The position numbers and the translations under genes are program-made. The notes under the pieces are model-generated. The model saw nothing but the letters and a program-made list of their open reading frames with translations, did no database searches and was not told the DNA's origin. Positions 41,081 to 49,811 of a DNA stretch of 64,000 nt are shown here, piece by piece (position 1 is the stretch's first letter; each line of letters starts with the position of its first letter). This DNA comes from Actinoplanes philippinensis (GTDB lineage Bacteria; Actinomycetota; Actinomycetes; Mycobacteriales; Micromonosporaceae), in assembly GCF_900113015.1 (NCBI RefSeq), contig NZ_FONV01000023.1:1-64000 (forward strand), read 5' to 3'.

Positions 41081-41941
41081 GTGCGCGCGAAGCCGATCGT
41101 GGGCCTGATCGCCCTGCTGTCCGTCGCCGTGATGGCCGGTGTGGTCGTCCTGGTCAACACCCTGGCCGGCACCATCAAGCTGCCGCAACTCGGTCCCGAG
41201 TGCACGGTCCGGGCCGACGGACAGGTCACGCTGGACACCGCGCAGATGGCCAACGCGGCGACCATCGCCGCGGTCGGGGTCCGGCGCAACATGCCGGAGC
41301 AGGCGATCGTCGTGGCGCTCGCCACCGCCTTCCAGGAGTCGAAACTGGAGAATCTGGACAGTGGCGACCGCGACTCGGTCGGCCTCTTCCAGCAGCGGCC
41401 CAGCCAGGGGTGGGGCACGGTCGAGCAGATCAGCGACCCGCGCTATGCGGCCGGCAAGTTCTACGCGGCCCTGAAGAAGGTCAAGGGCTGGGAGGAGATG
41501 CGGGTCACCGACGCCGCCCAGCGGGTGCAGCGGTCGGCCTACCCGGAGGCCTACGAGAAGTGGGCCGACGAGTCGAAAGTGCTGGCCGCCGCGCTGACCG
41601 GCCGGGCCACCGGCGCCGTCGAGTGCGTCGTGCCGGACATCCCGGCGGTGCGTGGCGCCGAGGCGGCCGCCGCGCTGCTGAGCAGTCTCCAGCTCGACTG
41701 GGGCAAGAAACTCACCGGTCAGGCTCGCAGCGCCGAGGCGGCCGGGCTCACCGTCGAGGTCGCCGACGCGAGCGTCGGATGGCGGTTCGCGCACTGGCTG
41801 GTCTCGCACGCCTCGGCGACCGGTCTCGAACGGGTACGTTTCGGTGGCCTGGAGTGGCACGCGCCGGAGGGAAAGTGGCAGCCGGTAACCGACGGCGGTG
41901 GGGCCGGCCCGGCGCAGGTCGTCGCGGAGGTCTTTCATTGA
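41081..41941 (+). CDS. Membrane-anchored lysozyme-like protein, function unknown
   Basis: GTG at 41081 is chosen because GGAGG lies five bases before it; the protein has 286 residues. An N-terminal anchor helix is at about residues 5-25 (PIVGLIALLSVAVMAGVVVLV). Residues 65-140 (IAAVGVRRNMPEQAIVVALATAFQESKLENLDSGDRDSVGLFQQRPSQGWGTVEQISDP) look like a lysozyme-superfamily core, with a possible catalytic Glu in FQESKLEN. This kind is often mis-annotated as a heavy-metal transporter. A second, unknown domain follows. Role in cell-wall turnover is inference. Confidence 0.65.
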   Translation: MRAKPIVGLIALLSVAVMAGVVVLVNTLAGTIKLPQLGPECTVRADGQVTLDTAQMANAATIAAVGVRRNMPEQAIVVALATAFQESKLENLDSGDRDSVGLFQQRPSQGWGTVEQISDPRYAAGKFYAALKKVKGWEEMRVTDAAQRVQRSAYPEAYEKWADESKVLAAALTGRATGAVECVVPDIPAVRGAEAAAALLSSLQLDWGKKLTGQARSAEAAGLTVEVADASVGWRFAHWLVSHASATGLERVRFGGLEWHAPEGKWQPVTDGGGAGPAQVVAEVFH

Positions 41942-42054
41942 GACAACGCCGGAAGTATCGGTGACTAGCCGTAATGTCTCGCTTGCCGGATAACGGTTGC
42001 GCTGCGTATACATCCACATGGACAGTGCGCAACCACGCTGGTACTAAGTAGGTC

Positions 42055-43740
42055 GTGCTGAGGGCGATCGAATGGATCCTGCTGGGATCGGGCAGCGTCG
42101 GCGCCATTCTCTGGGGCGTTCACCGGCACCGCCCCGCCCGGCGTGCGCCCTGGCTGCTGCTGGCCGGGGCGGTCGCCACCCTGGCGATCGGGGACGTCTT
42201 CTACGCGTACCAGCGCATGGCCGTCGCCGACACCGCCTACCTGGCGATGTTCGCCCTCGTCGCGCTGAGCCTGCTGCAGTTCACCCGGGGTGGCGCGTTG
42301 CTGGTCGACCGGGCCCGCCTGATCGATCTGGTGGCGTTCGCCTGCTCCGGCATGCTCGTCGTCTGGGTCTTCGTGATCAGCGTGGACAGCCGGTTCGACC
42401 TCGTCTCCCCCGCCGACGTGATCGGTGACCTGCTGCTGCTCGGCGTCGCCGTGCGCCTGGTTGCCGCCGACCGCACCAATGTCGCCGCGATCCTGCTGGT
42501 CGCCGGCTCGGCGGGGATGCTGACCGGCGACGTGTTCTATCCGCTCAGCGGCGAGAGCCCGGCCGCCGAGTCCGCGTATGTGCTGCTCTACCTCGCGTGG
42601 GGGCTGTCCGCGCTGCACCCGTCGATGATCCGGCTGACCGAGCCTCGGCCGGCCCGGATGTCGCCGTGGCGCTTCCGCGACACCGTCCTGCTCGCGCTCT
42701 CCGCCGCCACCCCGCCGTGCGTGCTGATCATCGAGGCCGTCTCCGGGCCGGTTCGCAACGGGTTGGTGATCGCGGTCACCGGGGCGATCACGCTGCTGCT
42801 CACCATCACCCGGCTCGCGGACGCCGTACACCAGCACAGTCAGGCCCTGAGCCGGGAGCGTGGCCTGCGGGCCGCCAACACCGCGCTCGTCGCCGCCGCC
42901 GACGCGCCGGCCGTCGAGCGGGCGGTCCGCGCCGCTGTCACCCGGCTGTTGCCGCCCGGCAGCGTCCGCCGGGTGATCCTCGCCACCGACGACGGGCGGT
43001 TGTCCCTCGAAGGCCTGCCGGCCGCACCCTCCGACGCCGGGACACACAGCTGGTGGACCGGCACGGCCACGCCCTCCGAAGCCGGAACGCACAGCTGGTG
43101 GACCGGCACGGCCGGCGGTGACGAGCGCACGCTGATCTGCCCGCTCCGCCTCGAACCGCTCGCGGTGGCCCGGCCCAGCGGCGGCGCCCTCGTCATCACC
43201 GGGCGGCGGGAGGCCCTCACGGCCGGCCGCGACGCGCTCGAGGTGCTGGCCGGCGAGACCGCCCTGGCCCTGGACCGGATCACCCTGGTCGAGGCGGTCG
43301 GGCGCCGGGACAGCGATCTCTACCTGCGGGCCGTCACCGGCAACACCGCGGAGATCATGGCCGTCGTCGACTCCGACCACCGGATCCGCTATGCGAGCCC
43401 GGGCCTGCGACGTCTGATCGGCGGCGGCGACCTGCCGCCGCTCACCGCCCTCGACGATCTCATTCACTCCGACGACCAGGAGGCGGTACGCCGTGCCCTG
43501 CGCGCCGAGGGCGACGGCACGGTGTATTGCGCGCTGCCCCGGCCGGACGGCACCCACGTCTTCGTCGCCATGTCCTACCGTGATCTACGCCACGATCGGC
43601 TCGTGCAGGGTCTGGTCGTCACGTTGCGGCCGGTCGGCAACAGCGGCGCCGTGACCGACCCCGCCCCGCACCACGAGCACCAGGGCGAGTTGCCCGCCTG
43701 GGTCAACCGGCGCAGCGCCCGCGACAAGTTCCGCTACTGA
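42055..43740 (+). CDS. Seven- to eight-helix membrane sensor with GAF-like and PAS domains, no output domain
   Basis: The 561 residues have about eight N-terminal hydrophobic helices (to about residue 255), then a GAF-like region (about 275-420) and a PAS domain at about 430-540 (AEIMAVVDSDHRIRYASPGLRRLIGGG ... VRRALRAEGDG). Related proteins normally go on with GGDEF/EAL or kinase domains; here the chain stops after WVNRRSARDKF. A 15-residue in-frame duplication (AGTHSWWTGTA twice) lies within the GAF-like part. The stop is followed by an excellent terminator, so the missing output is not caused by the window. It may signal to a partner. Confidence 0.75.
   Translation: MLRAIEWILLGSGSVGAILWGVHRHRPARRAPWLLLAGAVATLAIGDVFYAYQRMAVADTAYLAMFALVALSLLQFTRGGALLVDRARLIDLVAFACSGMLVVWVFVISVDSRFDLVSPADVIGDLLLLGVAVRLVAADRTNVAAILLVAGSAGMLTGDVFYPLSGESPAAESAYVLLYLAWGLSALHPSMIRLTEPRPARMSPWRFRDTVLLALSAATPPCVLIIEAVSGPVRNGLVIAVTGAITLLLTITRLADAVHQHSQALSRERGLRAANTALVAAADAPAVERAVRAAVTRLLPPGSVRRVILATDDGRLSLEGLPAAPSDAGTHSWWTGTATPSEAGTHSWWTGTAGGDERTLICPLRLEPLAVARPSGGALVITGRREALTAGRDALEVLAGETALALDRITLVEAVGRRDSDLYLRAVTGNTAEIMAVVDSDHRIRYASPGLRRLIGGGDLPPLTALDDLIHSDDQEAVRRALRAEGDGTVYCALPRPDGTHVFVAMSYRDLRHDRLVQGLVVTLRPVGNSGAVTDPAPHHEHQGELPAWVNRRSARDKFRY
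43027..43116 (+). repeat. 45-bp in-frame tandem duplication in the PAS sensor gene
   Basis: CCCTCCGA(C/A)GCCGG(G/A) starts at 43027 and again at 43072; the two 45-base units are nearly identical and code for 15-residue units containing AGTHSWWTGTA. It looks recent, since only a few positions differ. Confidence 0.9.
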
Positions 43741-43782
43741 GACCGTTCGCCCGGCCCTTTCACCGAGGCCCTTTCACCAGGG

Positions 43783-43828
43783 AACGCGAGAAGCCGGCCC
43801 CACCGTTGGGGCCGGCTTCTCGCGTTTT
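43783..43828. terminator. Very strong intrinsic terminator between convergent genes
   Basis: AACGCGAGAAGCCGGCCCCA pairs with TGGGGCCGGCTTCTCGCGTT over 20 base pairs around the four-base loop CCGT and is followed by TTTT in the plus direction. It ends the PAS sensor transcript and possibly also the convergent GlsB-type gene. Confidence 0.92.
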
Positions 43829-43843
43829 GGGTCAGACCGCGTG

Positions 43844-44125
43844 TCAGCGGGTCAGGTGGCGACGGCCACGGGTACCCGCGACCAGCGCGACACCGATGGC
43901 GGCCAGAACGACCTGGAAGAAGAACTCGATCCAGTCGAAGCCACGGGTGTCAGCGACGCCCAGCGCCCGGGCAAGCACCGTGCCCAGCAGCGCGGCGACA
44001 ACACCGACGACCATGGTCAGCCACAGCGGGATGTTCTGCTTGCCCGGCACGACGAGGCGGCCGAGCGCACCGATGATGAGACCGACGATCAGGGCGACGA
44101 TGATGCCGGTGAGCGTGAATTCCAT
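43844..44125 (-). CDS. GlsB/YeaQ/YmgE-family membrane protein
   Basis: ATG at 44125, preceded by GGAGGATTC, gives 93 residues with the Gly-rich GlsB helix pattern (LTGIIVALIVGLIIGALGRLVVPG, PLWLTMVVGVVAALLGTVLARALG and a third helix). This family is induced by stress in several bacteria and anchors partner proteins to the membrane in enterococci. The C-terminus is basic (RGRRHLTR). It follows lepA on the same strand with an 80-base gap. Confidence 0.85.
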   Translation of the reverse strand: MEFTLTGIIVALIVGLIIGALGRLVVPGKQNIPLWLTMVVGVVAALLGTVLARALGVADTRGFDWIEFFFQVVLAAIGVALVAGTRGRRHLTR

Positions 44126-44206
44126 CGAATCCTCCTCGGGGGTGGAGCTTGTTGGTTGCGTCCGTCGAGCCCCTGATTTCCCGACCCCCCGAGAACTCAA
44201 ACCGCC

Positions 44207-46087
44207 CTATTTTTTGGTCGTCCCCTTGGTGTCAGCGCTGTCCGACGTCGACAGCGCGGCGATGAAGGCCTCCTGCGGCACCTCCACACGACCGACCATC
44301 TTCATCCGCTTCTTGCCTTCCTTCTGCTTCTCCAGGAGCTTCCGCTTCCGGCTGATGTCACCGCCGTAGCACTTCGCGAGCACGTCCTTGCGAATCGCCC
44401 GGATGGTCTCGCGGGCGATGATCCGGCTGCCGATGGCCGCCTGGATCGGCACCTCGAACTGCTGCCGCGGGATCAGTTTCTGCAGCTTGGCCGCGATGGT
44501 GGTGCCATAGCTGTACGCCTTGTCCTTGTGCACGATCGCACTGAAGGCGTCGACCGGCTCGCCGTGCAGCAGGATGTCCACCTTCACCAGGTCGGCCGCC
44601 TGCTCGCCGGAGGGCTCGTAGTCGAGTGACGCGTACCCCTTGGTCTTGCTCTTGAGCTGGTCGAAGAAGTCGAAGATGATCTCCGCGAGCGGGAGCGTGT
44701 AGCGCAGCTCCACCCGTTCGGAGGACAGGTACTCCATGCCGAGCAGGCTGCCCCGGCGGCTCTGGCACAGCTCCATGACGGCGCCCACGTACTCGTTCGG
44801 CACCAGAACCGTGGCCCGGACCACCGGCTCGTGGATCTCGGCGATCTTCCCGCTCGGGAATTCGCTCGGATTGGTGACCACCGTCTCCTTCGCGTCCTCG
44901 GTGATCACCTGGTAGACCACGTTCGGCGCGGTGGAGATCAGGTCCAGGCCGAACTCGCGCTCCAGCCGCTCGCCGATGATCTCCAGGTGCAGCAGGCCCA
45001 GGTAGCCGACGCGGAACCCGAAACCGAGCGCCGCCGACGTCTCCGGCTCGTAGGTGAGCGCCGCGTCGTTCAGCTTCAGCTTGTCGAGGGCGTCACGCAG
45101 CGCCGGATAGTCCGAGCCGTCGATCGGGTAGAGACCCGAGTAGACCATCGGCTTGGGGTCCTTGTAGCCGCCGAGCGCGTCCTTCGCCGGCCGGTTGTTG
45201 CCGGTGACGGTGTCGCCGACCTTCGACTGGCGGACGTCCTTCACCCCGGTGATCAGGTAACCGACCTCACCGACGCCGAGCGCTCCCGCCTTCTCCATCT
45301 CCGGCGAGGCGACACCCAGCTCCAGAAGCTCGTGCACGGCCCCGGTGGACATCATCTTGATCCGGTCGCGGGCCTCGATCCGGCCGTCGACGACCCGGAC
45401 GTAGGTGACCACACCGCGATACACGTCGTAGACCGAGTCGAAGATCATCGCGCGGGCCGGGGCGGCCGGGTCACCGACCGGCGGCTGGAACTGCCGGACG
45501 ATCTCGTCGAGCAGATGGTCCACACCCACACCGGTCTTGCCGGAGACCCGCAGCACGTCGGTCGGCTCGACACCGATGAGCTTGGCCAGCTCCTCGGCAT
45601 ACTTCTCGGGCTGCGCCGCCGGCAGGTCGATCTTGTTGAGCACCGGGATGATGTGCAGGTCGTTCTCCATCGCCAGATACAGGTTGGCGAGGGTCTGCGC
45701 CTCGATCCCCTGCGCGGCGTCGACCAGCAGGATCGCACCCTCACAGGCCGCCAGGCTGCGGGAGACCTCATAGGTGAAGTCGACGTGCCCCGGGGTGTCG
45801 ATCATGTTGAGGACCGCGGACTCGCCCTGCTTGTCGCCCTCCCGGACGACCCACGGCATGCGCACGGCCTGCGACTTGATGGTGATGCCGCGCTCACGTT
45901 CGATGTCCATCCGGTCGAGATACTGCGCACGCATCTGGCGCGGGTCGACCACCCCGGTGATCTGCAGCATCCGGTCGGCCAGCGTCGACTTGCCGTGGTC
46001 GATGTGGGCGATGATGCAGAAGTTGCGGATGCGGCTGGGATCGGTCGATCCGATCACGTTCACGCCGGGGTCGAGCGGTCCAGGCAC
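44207..46087 (-). CDS. lepA: Elongation factor 4 (back-translocase)
   Basis: The 626-residue GTPase has G1 [10 protein letters not shown]2 region near [11 protein letters not shown]3 DTPGHVDF, G4 NKIDLP, then domains II, III, V and the LepA-specific C-terminal domain ([52 protein letters not shown]). It acts on stalled ribosomes. The start is GTG at 46087 with a 14-residue extra N-terminus before the G domain. Length and motifs leave no doubt. Confidence 0.97.
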   Translation of the reverse strand: MPGPLDPGVNVIGSTDPSRIRNFCIIAHIDHGKSTLADRMLQITGVVDPRQMRAQYLDRMDIERERGITIKSQAVRMPWVVREGDKQGESAVLNMIDTPGHVDFTYEVSRSLAACEGAILLVDAAQGIEAQTLANLYLAMENDLHIIPVLNKIDLPAAQPEKYAEELAKLIGVEPTDVLRVSGKTGVGVDHLLDEIVRQFQPPVGDPAAPARAMIFDSVYDVYRGVVTYVRVVDGRIEARDRIKMMSTGAVHELLELGVASPEMEKAGALGVGEVGYLITGVKDVRQSKVGDTVTGNNRPAKDALGGYKDPKPMVYSGLYPIDGSDYPALRDALDKLKLNDAALTYEPETSAALGFGFRVGYLGLLHLEIIGERLEREFGLDLISTAPNVVYQVITEDAKETVVTNPSEFPSGKIAEIHEPVVRATVLVPNEYVGAVMELCQSRRGSLLGMEYLSSERVELRYTLPLAEIIFDFFDQLKSKTKGYASLDYEPSGEQAADLVKVDILLHGEPVDAFSAIVHKDKAYSYGTTIAAKLQKLIPRQQFEVPIQAAIGSRIIARETIRAIRKDVLAKCYGGDISRKRKLLEKQKEGKKRMKMVGRVEVPQEAFIAALSTSDSADTKGTTKK

Positions 46088-46175
46088 GGTCTTCCGTTCT
46101 TCTCGGGCTTGGCTGCGGACGCCGGCTCAACCGCCGGCGTCCCCTATCGTCCCACGCCCGGAAGGGCAGGTCCGA

Positions 46176-47126
46176 TCACACCCGTTCCAGCGGCACGGGC
46201 GAACCCGGCGGCGGCTCGGCCACAACCGGATCCCCCGGGCGAATCACCCCACCCCGCAGCACGACCGCCATCACCCCGGCCCGGCGAACCACGTCACCAC
46301 CGGCGTCCCGCCCGAGAACCTCCTTCAACAGCCCACTCCGGAACCTGTCGATCTGCACACACGGATTACGCAGCCCGGCCAGCACGATCGCCGGCCGCGG
46401 ATCGTCACCGCCGTCCCGCCCGGCGGCCGCCGCCACCGCCGCCGCGGCCCGCGCCGTGGCCTCGTCGAGGGTGGCCGCCTCCGCCGCCGCCAGCACCCCG
46501 GCGAGAGCCGCCCGCCCGCCGCCGCCGCCCGACTTGCCGTCCCCGCCGCCGCCCGACTTGCCGTCCCCGCCGCCGCCCGCCTTGCCGTCCCCGCCGCCGC
46601 CCGCCTCGCTGTTCCCGCCGCTCCCGCCGCCGCTCGACTCGAAGTCCCCGCCGCCGCCCGGCCCGCTGTTCCCGCCGCTCCCCACGCCCGGTCCGCCGTT
46701 CCCGCCGCTCCCGCCGCCCGGTCCGCCGCTCCCGCCGCCCGGTCCGCCGCTCCCAACGCCCGGTCCGTCGCTCCCGCCGCCCGACTCGCTGTCCCGCGCG
46801 CCGAAGCGCAGAATCGTGCCCGGCGACAAGGCGAGCAGGTCGAGGCCGCGGGTCGTCACGTTCTCCCCGAGCCCGCCGGCCGGCACGTCGAAGCCCTTCT
46901 CGGCCACCTCCGCGAAGAGCTCCGCCTGGATGAGATGCACCTGCCGGAGATTCGGCTGGGCCGGATCCGCCCGAACCCGGCTGCGGTGCCGCACGTTCAC
47001 CCCCGCATGCACGTCACCCTCGACGCCGAGGCCCGCCACGAGCACGATCTCGTCCCGGTTGGGCTTGGTGAAGGTGAAGGCATCGTTCCGGCTGACCGCG
47101 ACGACCGTCCCCGATTCATCACTCAT
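46176..47126 (-). CDS. MOSC-domain protein interrupted by a Gly-rich low-complexity insert
   Basis: The 316 residues start as a MOSC domain (VEGDVHAGVNVRHRSRVR, LRQVHLIQAELFAEVAEKGFDVPAGGLGENVTTRGLDLLAL) and end as one (RPAIVLAGLRNPCVQIDRF with the conserved Cys256, then GVMAVVLRGGVIRPGDPV). Between, residues 112-204 are almost only Gly/Ser/Asp/Asn/Pro, followed by an Ala-rich helix (205-236). A usual MOSC protein has about 200 residues. MOSC domains carry sulfur from molybdenum-cofactor sulfurase. The insert matches tandem C/G-rich DNA repeats at about 46510-46800. Confidence 0.82.
   Translation of the reverse strand: MSDESGTVVAVSRNDAFTFTKPNRDEIVLVAGLGVEGDVHAGVNVRHRSRVRADPAQPNLRQVHLIQAELFAEVAEKGFDVPAGGLGENVTTRGLDLLALSPGTILRFGARDSESGGGSDGPGVGSGGPGGGSGGPGGGSGGNGGPGVGSGGNSGPGGGGDFESSGGGSGGNSEAGGGGDGKAGGGGDGKSGGGGDGKSGGGGGRAALAGVLAAAEAATLDEATARAAAAVAAAAGRDGGDDPRPAIVLAGLRNPCVQIDRFRSGLLKEVLGRDAGGDVVRRAGVMAVVLRGGVIRPGDPVVAEPPPGSPVPLERV
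46510..46800 (-). repeat. In-frame C/G-rich short repeats coding for the MOSC insert
   Basis: CCGCCGCCGCCCGACTTG(or CCTTG)-like units occur at about 46518-46610, and CCGCTCCCGCCGCCCGGTC-like units from 46670 to 46790. Unit length varies between 15 and 30, always in multiples of three, so the frame is kept. The DNA is of a slippage-prone type. Confidence 0.7.
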
Positions 47127-47214
47127 GACCCGATTCTGGCCAGCCCGGCCACCCCGCCTCGACCCGTTTCCCAGCAGGCGGCCGCCCTCGGCGAAGAACC
47201 TGACGCCAGGAGGG

Positions 47215-47748
47215 TCAGTCGGGTGGCTCCAGGAACAGGGCGGACAGCCGGGGCAGACGACGGCGCATCTCGTCCTCGTTGTCGAAGTCCCACAGATCGG
47301 CCACCGGAGGCCGGTGTGGTGGCTGATCCTCCGCCGGCAGCGGCTGACCGGTCGCCTCCTCGTAGGCCCGGGCGGCGATGCCGAGCACCTCCTCGGCCTC
47401 GAAGACCGCGCCGGTGTCCGCCGCCTCCTTGATCACCACCACGTTGGCCAGCACGTCCGGTTTCTGCACGGCGGCGGCCACGGCCTTGCGCCCGTGCGCG
47501 ATGAGCCAGCCCCGGAAGGCGTCGAAACCCGCCTCGTCGGCGCCACTGTTGATCAGATAGGCCGCCGCCCAGAGATCCTCCGTCCCGGAGGCGGCCATCA
47601 CCTTGTCGAGGTGACGGCCCCACGCGACGATCTCCTCCGGATCGCGCGAGGCCAGCTCGGCGACGGCGCGCTCGGCCACCTCGGCGGGCGAGGCCGGCCG
47701 GTCGGCGGTCGCGCGGTCGATGACCGCCCAGAAATCGTCGGTTCGCAT
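47215..47748 (-). CDS. DUF4240-domain protein
   Basis: The 177-residue product opens with FWAVIDRATADRPASPAEVAERAVAELASRDPEEIVAWGRHLDKVM and has the LWAAAYLINSGADEAGFDAFRGWLIAHGRKAV core that I associate with DUF4240, a family of unknown function frequent in actinobacteria. No membrane segment or catalytic motif is visible. It is divergent from the phosphotransferase gene across 53 bases. Confidence 0.78.
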   Translation of the reverse strand: MRTDDFWAVIDRATADRPASPAEVAERAVAELASRDPEEIVAWGRHLDKVMAASGTEDLWAAAYLINSGADEAGFDAFRGWLIAHGRKAVAAAVQKPDVLANVVVIKEAADTGAVFEAEEVLGIAARAYEEATGQPLPAEDQPPHRPPVADLWDFDNEDEMRRRLPRLSALFLEPPD

Positions 47749-47801
47749 GCTGCGATCCTGCCAGTGGGGTACGACGTTTTCGCGGGCGGCAGGATGGTGT
47801 C

Positions 47802-48806
47802 ATGCGGCCGATCACTCTGCCCGACGTTCCGTACGACGCGACCGCCGTACGCCCGCACTGGTCTGACCTGCCGGACGGTTTGCGGAAAGCGATCAGCCTG
47901 CGTCTCGGATCGCCGGTCTCGGCCGCGCGCAGCGCCGGCGGCGGTTTCACCCGATCCTTCGCCGCGGTGCTCGACACCGAGGCCGGGACCAGTGTGTTCG
48001 CGAAGGCAGCGCCCCTGAGCGACCCAGTGTCCCAGTGGTACGCCCGCGAGGCAGCCCTCACCACGGCATTGCCCCCGGAGGTGACCGCCGCCCGCCCGCT
48101 CTGGACGATGACCGATTCCGATTGGTTCGTGCTGTGCCTGCCCGCGATCGACGGGCGGATCCCGGCGTTGCCCTGGTCACCGGAGGATCTGGACACCACG
48201 CTGCGGACCTGGTCGGCGGCGGCGACCGCGCTGGCCCACCCGTCGCCGCAGCTACTGGAGATCGGCATGCCGTCGCTCCCGGAGATCCTGCGCGACGAGA
48301 TGTCCTGGTGGTCGCTGATCGCCGCCCGCCGCGCGCCGATGCCCGAGCCGGCCCTCGCCACGATCGCCCCGCAACGGCTCGCCGACCTGGCGAGACTCGA
48401 ACGCGCGCTGCCCCCGCTGGCCGCCGGCGACGGGATGTGCCACGGCGACCTGCGGGTCGACAACGTGCTGGTCGACCGGGACGGCCGGGCCTGGCTGTGT
48501 GACTGGACGTGGCCGTGCCTCGGCGCGCCCTGGTTCGACACGGTGACGCTGCTGGTCAGCGCCTACGCCAGCGGCCTGGACACCGACGCCGTGCTGCGCG
48601 CGTGGGGCGCTCCCGACGAGGGGGTGGACGGGGCGCTGGCCGCACTGGCCGGATACTGGCTGACACGCGCCGGCGACGGTCCGAGCAGCGCGTCGCCGCA
48701 CAGCCGGCAGCACCAGCGGTTCAGTGGTGAGCAGGCGCTGGCCTGGCTGGCCGACCGCCGCGGCTGGGACGGCGAGCCGGGCAGACGCCGCTGGTTCCGT
48801 CGTTGA
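47802..48806 (+). CDS. Aminoglycoside-phosphotransferase-like (APH) kinase
   Basis: The 334 residues have the kinase-like fold: a Gly-rich loop (SAGGGFTRSFAAVLD), Lys in VFAKAAPL, the catalytic HGDLRVDNVLVD (Asp and Asn), and the metal-binding Asp in LCDWTWP. Such enzymes phosphorylate small molecules, often sugars or antibiotics; the substrate is unknown, and no resistance role should be assumed. A hairpin follows the stop at 48812. Confidence 0.83.
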   Translation: MRPITLPDVPYDATAVRPHWSDLPDGLRKAISLRLGSPVSAARSAGGGFTRSFAAVLDTEAGTSVFAKAAPLSDPVSQWYAREAALTTALPPEVTAARPLWTMTDSDWFVLCLPAIDGRIPALPWSPEDLDTTLRTWSAAATALAHPSPQLLEIGMPSLPEILRDEMSWWSLIAARRAPMPEPALATIAPQRLADLARLERALPPLAAGDGMCHGDLRVDNVLVDRDGRAWLCDWTWPCLGAPWFDTVTLLVSAYASGLDTDAVLRAWGAPDEGVDGALAALAGYWLTRAGDGPSSASPHSRQHQRFSGEQALAWLADRRGWDGEPGRRRWFRR

Positions 48807-48811
48807 GACCG

Positions 48812-48829
48812 GAGCCGTTTTGGCGGCTC
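48812..48829 (+). terminator. Short hairpin after the APH gene
   Basis: GAGCCG-TTTTGG-CGGCTC forms a 6-bp stem just beyond the stop at 48806. It overlaps the -35 region of the proposed rpsT promoter. It has no U tract, so efficient termination is uncertain. Confidence 0.4.
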
Positions 48830-48848
48830 GTTGGCGTGCTGGTAACCT
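48820..48848 (+). promoter_or_regulatory. Candidate sigma70-type promoter of rpsT
   Basis: TTGGCG at 48820-48825 and TAACCT at 48843-48848 are spaced by 17 bases. The pair fits the housekeeping promoter form of high-GC actinomycetes (TTGNCN, TANNNT). The resulting leader before rpsT would be about 115 bases. Confidence 0.5.
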
Positions 48849-48970
48849 GGTTCCTCGCGTGTGGTGACACGCTGTTGTTTCCTGCACCGGCCTCGCCGGG
48901 ATCCGAGACGGCCGCGCGGTGACCACTCGTTGAGACCATTTTTCCGAACTAGTCAGGACAAGGCTGTCGC

Positions 48971-49237
48971 GTGGCGAACATCAAGTCCCAGATCAAGCGC
49001 AACCGGCAGAACGAGAAGGCCCGTCTGCGCAACAAGTCGGTCAAGTCTTCGCTGAAGACCGTGATCCGCAAGCTGCACGAGGCGAGTGACTCGGGCAACG
49101 TCGAGTCGGCCACCGCGCTGCTGCGTGACGCTTCGCGCCAGCTGGACAAGGCCGTCAGCAAGGGCGTCATTCACAAGAACCAGGCGGCCAACCGCAAGTC
49201 GGCCATCGCCAAGAAGATCGCCTCGCTGTCCGCCTGA
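48971..49237 (+). CDS. rpsT: Small ribosomal subunit protein bS20
   Basis: The 88-residue basic protein begins [21 protein letters not shown] and has the three-helix S20 pattern ([16 protein letters not shown] ... [30 protein letters not shown]). It binds 16S rRNA. GTG start. It is followed by two hairpins. Its location near holA and comEC is the usual one. It is also known to be autoregulated in some bacteria; the 115-base leader would leave room for it. Confidence 0.96.
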   Translation: MANIKSQIKRNRQNEKARLRNKSVKSSLKTVIRKLHEASDSGNVESATALLRDASRQLDKAVSKGVIHKNQAANRKSAIAKKIASLSA

Positions 49238-49290
49238 TCCGCTCGTTCTGGATCAGGTCATGGCCGCACGGACGCGGCCGATGACCCGCG

Positions 49291-49307
49291 CCCGCCTCTG
49301 AGGCGGG
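49291..49307 (+). terminator. First hairpin after rpsT
   Basis: CCCGCCT-CTG-AGGCGGG is a perfect 7-bp stem with a three-base loop, 54 bases past the rpsT stop. Confidence 0.55.
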
Positions 49308-49322
49308 TCGGCTCGGACAAAC

Positions 49323-49368
49323 CCGGGCACCGCCGGACCTCACGGTTCGCGACGGTGCCCGGTTTCGT
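49323..49368 (+). terminator. Second hairpin after rpsT with T-rich tail
   Basis: CCGGGCACCG (49323-49332) pairs with CGGTGCCCGG (49353-49362) around a 20-base loop and is followed by TTTCGTTTTC. It is the most convincing terminator after rpsT. Confidence 0.75.
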
Positions 49369-49811
49369 TTTCCCAGACGTTTTCCTTAATCCGGTACGCC
49401 CGAAGCGGTCCCCAAAGCCACCGGCCACCGGCACGCCGCCATCGCACCGCCCCGTGCGGCACGCCGCCCCGCCCGACACACGCCCCCGCAGCGCCCAACC
49501 CCGCACACGGCCCTCGCTATGCCGCCCAGAGGCTCACCGGCCACCGCTACCGCCGCCCGGAGGCCACCGGCCACCGGCACGCCGCCCACTCAGCTTTTTC
49601 GCACGGCGTGTCGAAGGTCTCTACCCGTGAGATCACGCCTCACGGACGCCACCATGCGACCGGACCGCAGCACCAGATCAAGTCGGCTTCCCGGCAGCGT
49701 CAGCCGCTCAAGCAGGCAAGACATTGGGGCAGCCGATGCGGCCGAGCAGTATCCCTGGAGCGACAGCCCACAGCCGATGGCGACACCCCAGCCTTCGCAC
49801 AACGGCCAAGG
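49369..49811. other. 443-base intergenic stretch with repeats, no gene supported
   Basis: Between the rpsT terminator and the disordered-tail membrane gene. GCCACCGGCCACCGGCACGC (the 24-base element at 49417-49440) recurs identically at 49563-49586 with a diverged copy near 49533-49557, so it is a degenerate repeat of about 30 bases. From 49590 to 49811 I see no repeat and no frame with ribosome-binding site or coding bias. Confidence 0.6.
49417..49586. repeat. Degenerate repeat with two identical 24-base copies
   Basis: The element beginning GCCACCGGCCACCGGCACG is present at 49417-49440 and 49563-49586; CACCGGCCACCGCTACCGCC at about 49536 is a third, altered copy. It may be an older array of the type seen after dusB, but it does not begin at a stop codon. 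Confidence 0.55.

Noticed and set aside
41081-41941. Heavy-metal transporter
   Set aside because: Only one membrane helix and no metal-binding motif; the sequence looks like a lysozyme-type fold.
44831-46933. Plus-strand open frame antisense to lepA with Arg/Pro-rich end
   Set aside because: Shadow of lepA and of the repeats in the MOSC gene.
47802-48806. Aminoglycoside resistance by the APH-like kinase
   Set aside because: Only general kinase motifs are seen; this superfamily is wide and mainly metabolic.
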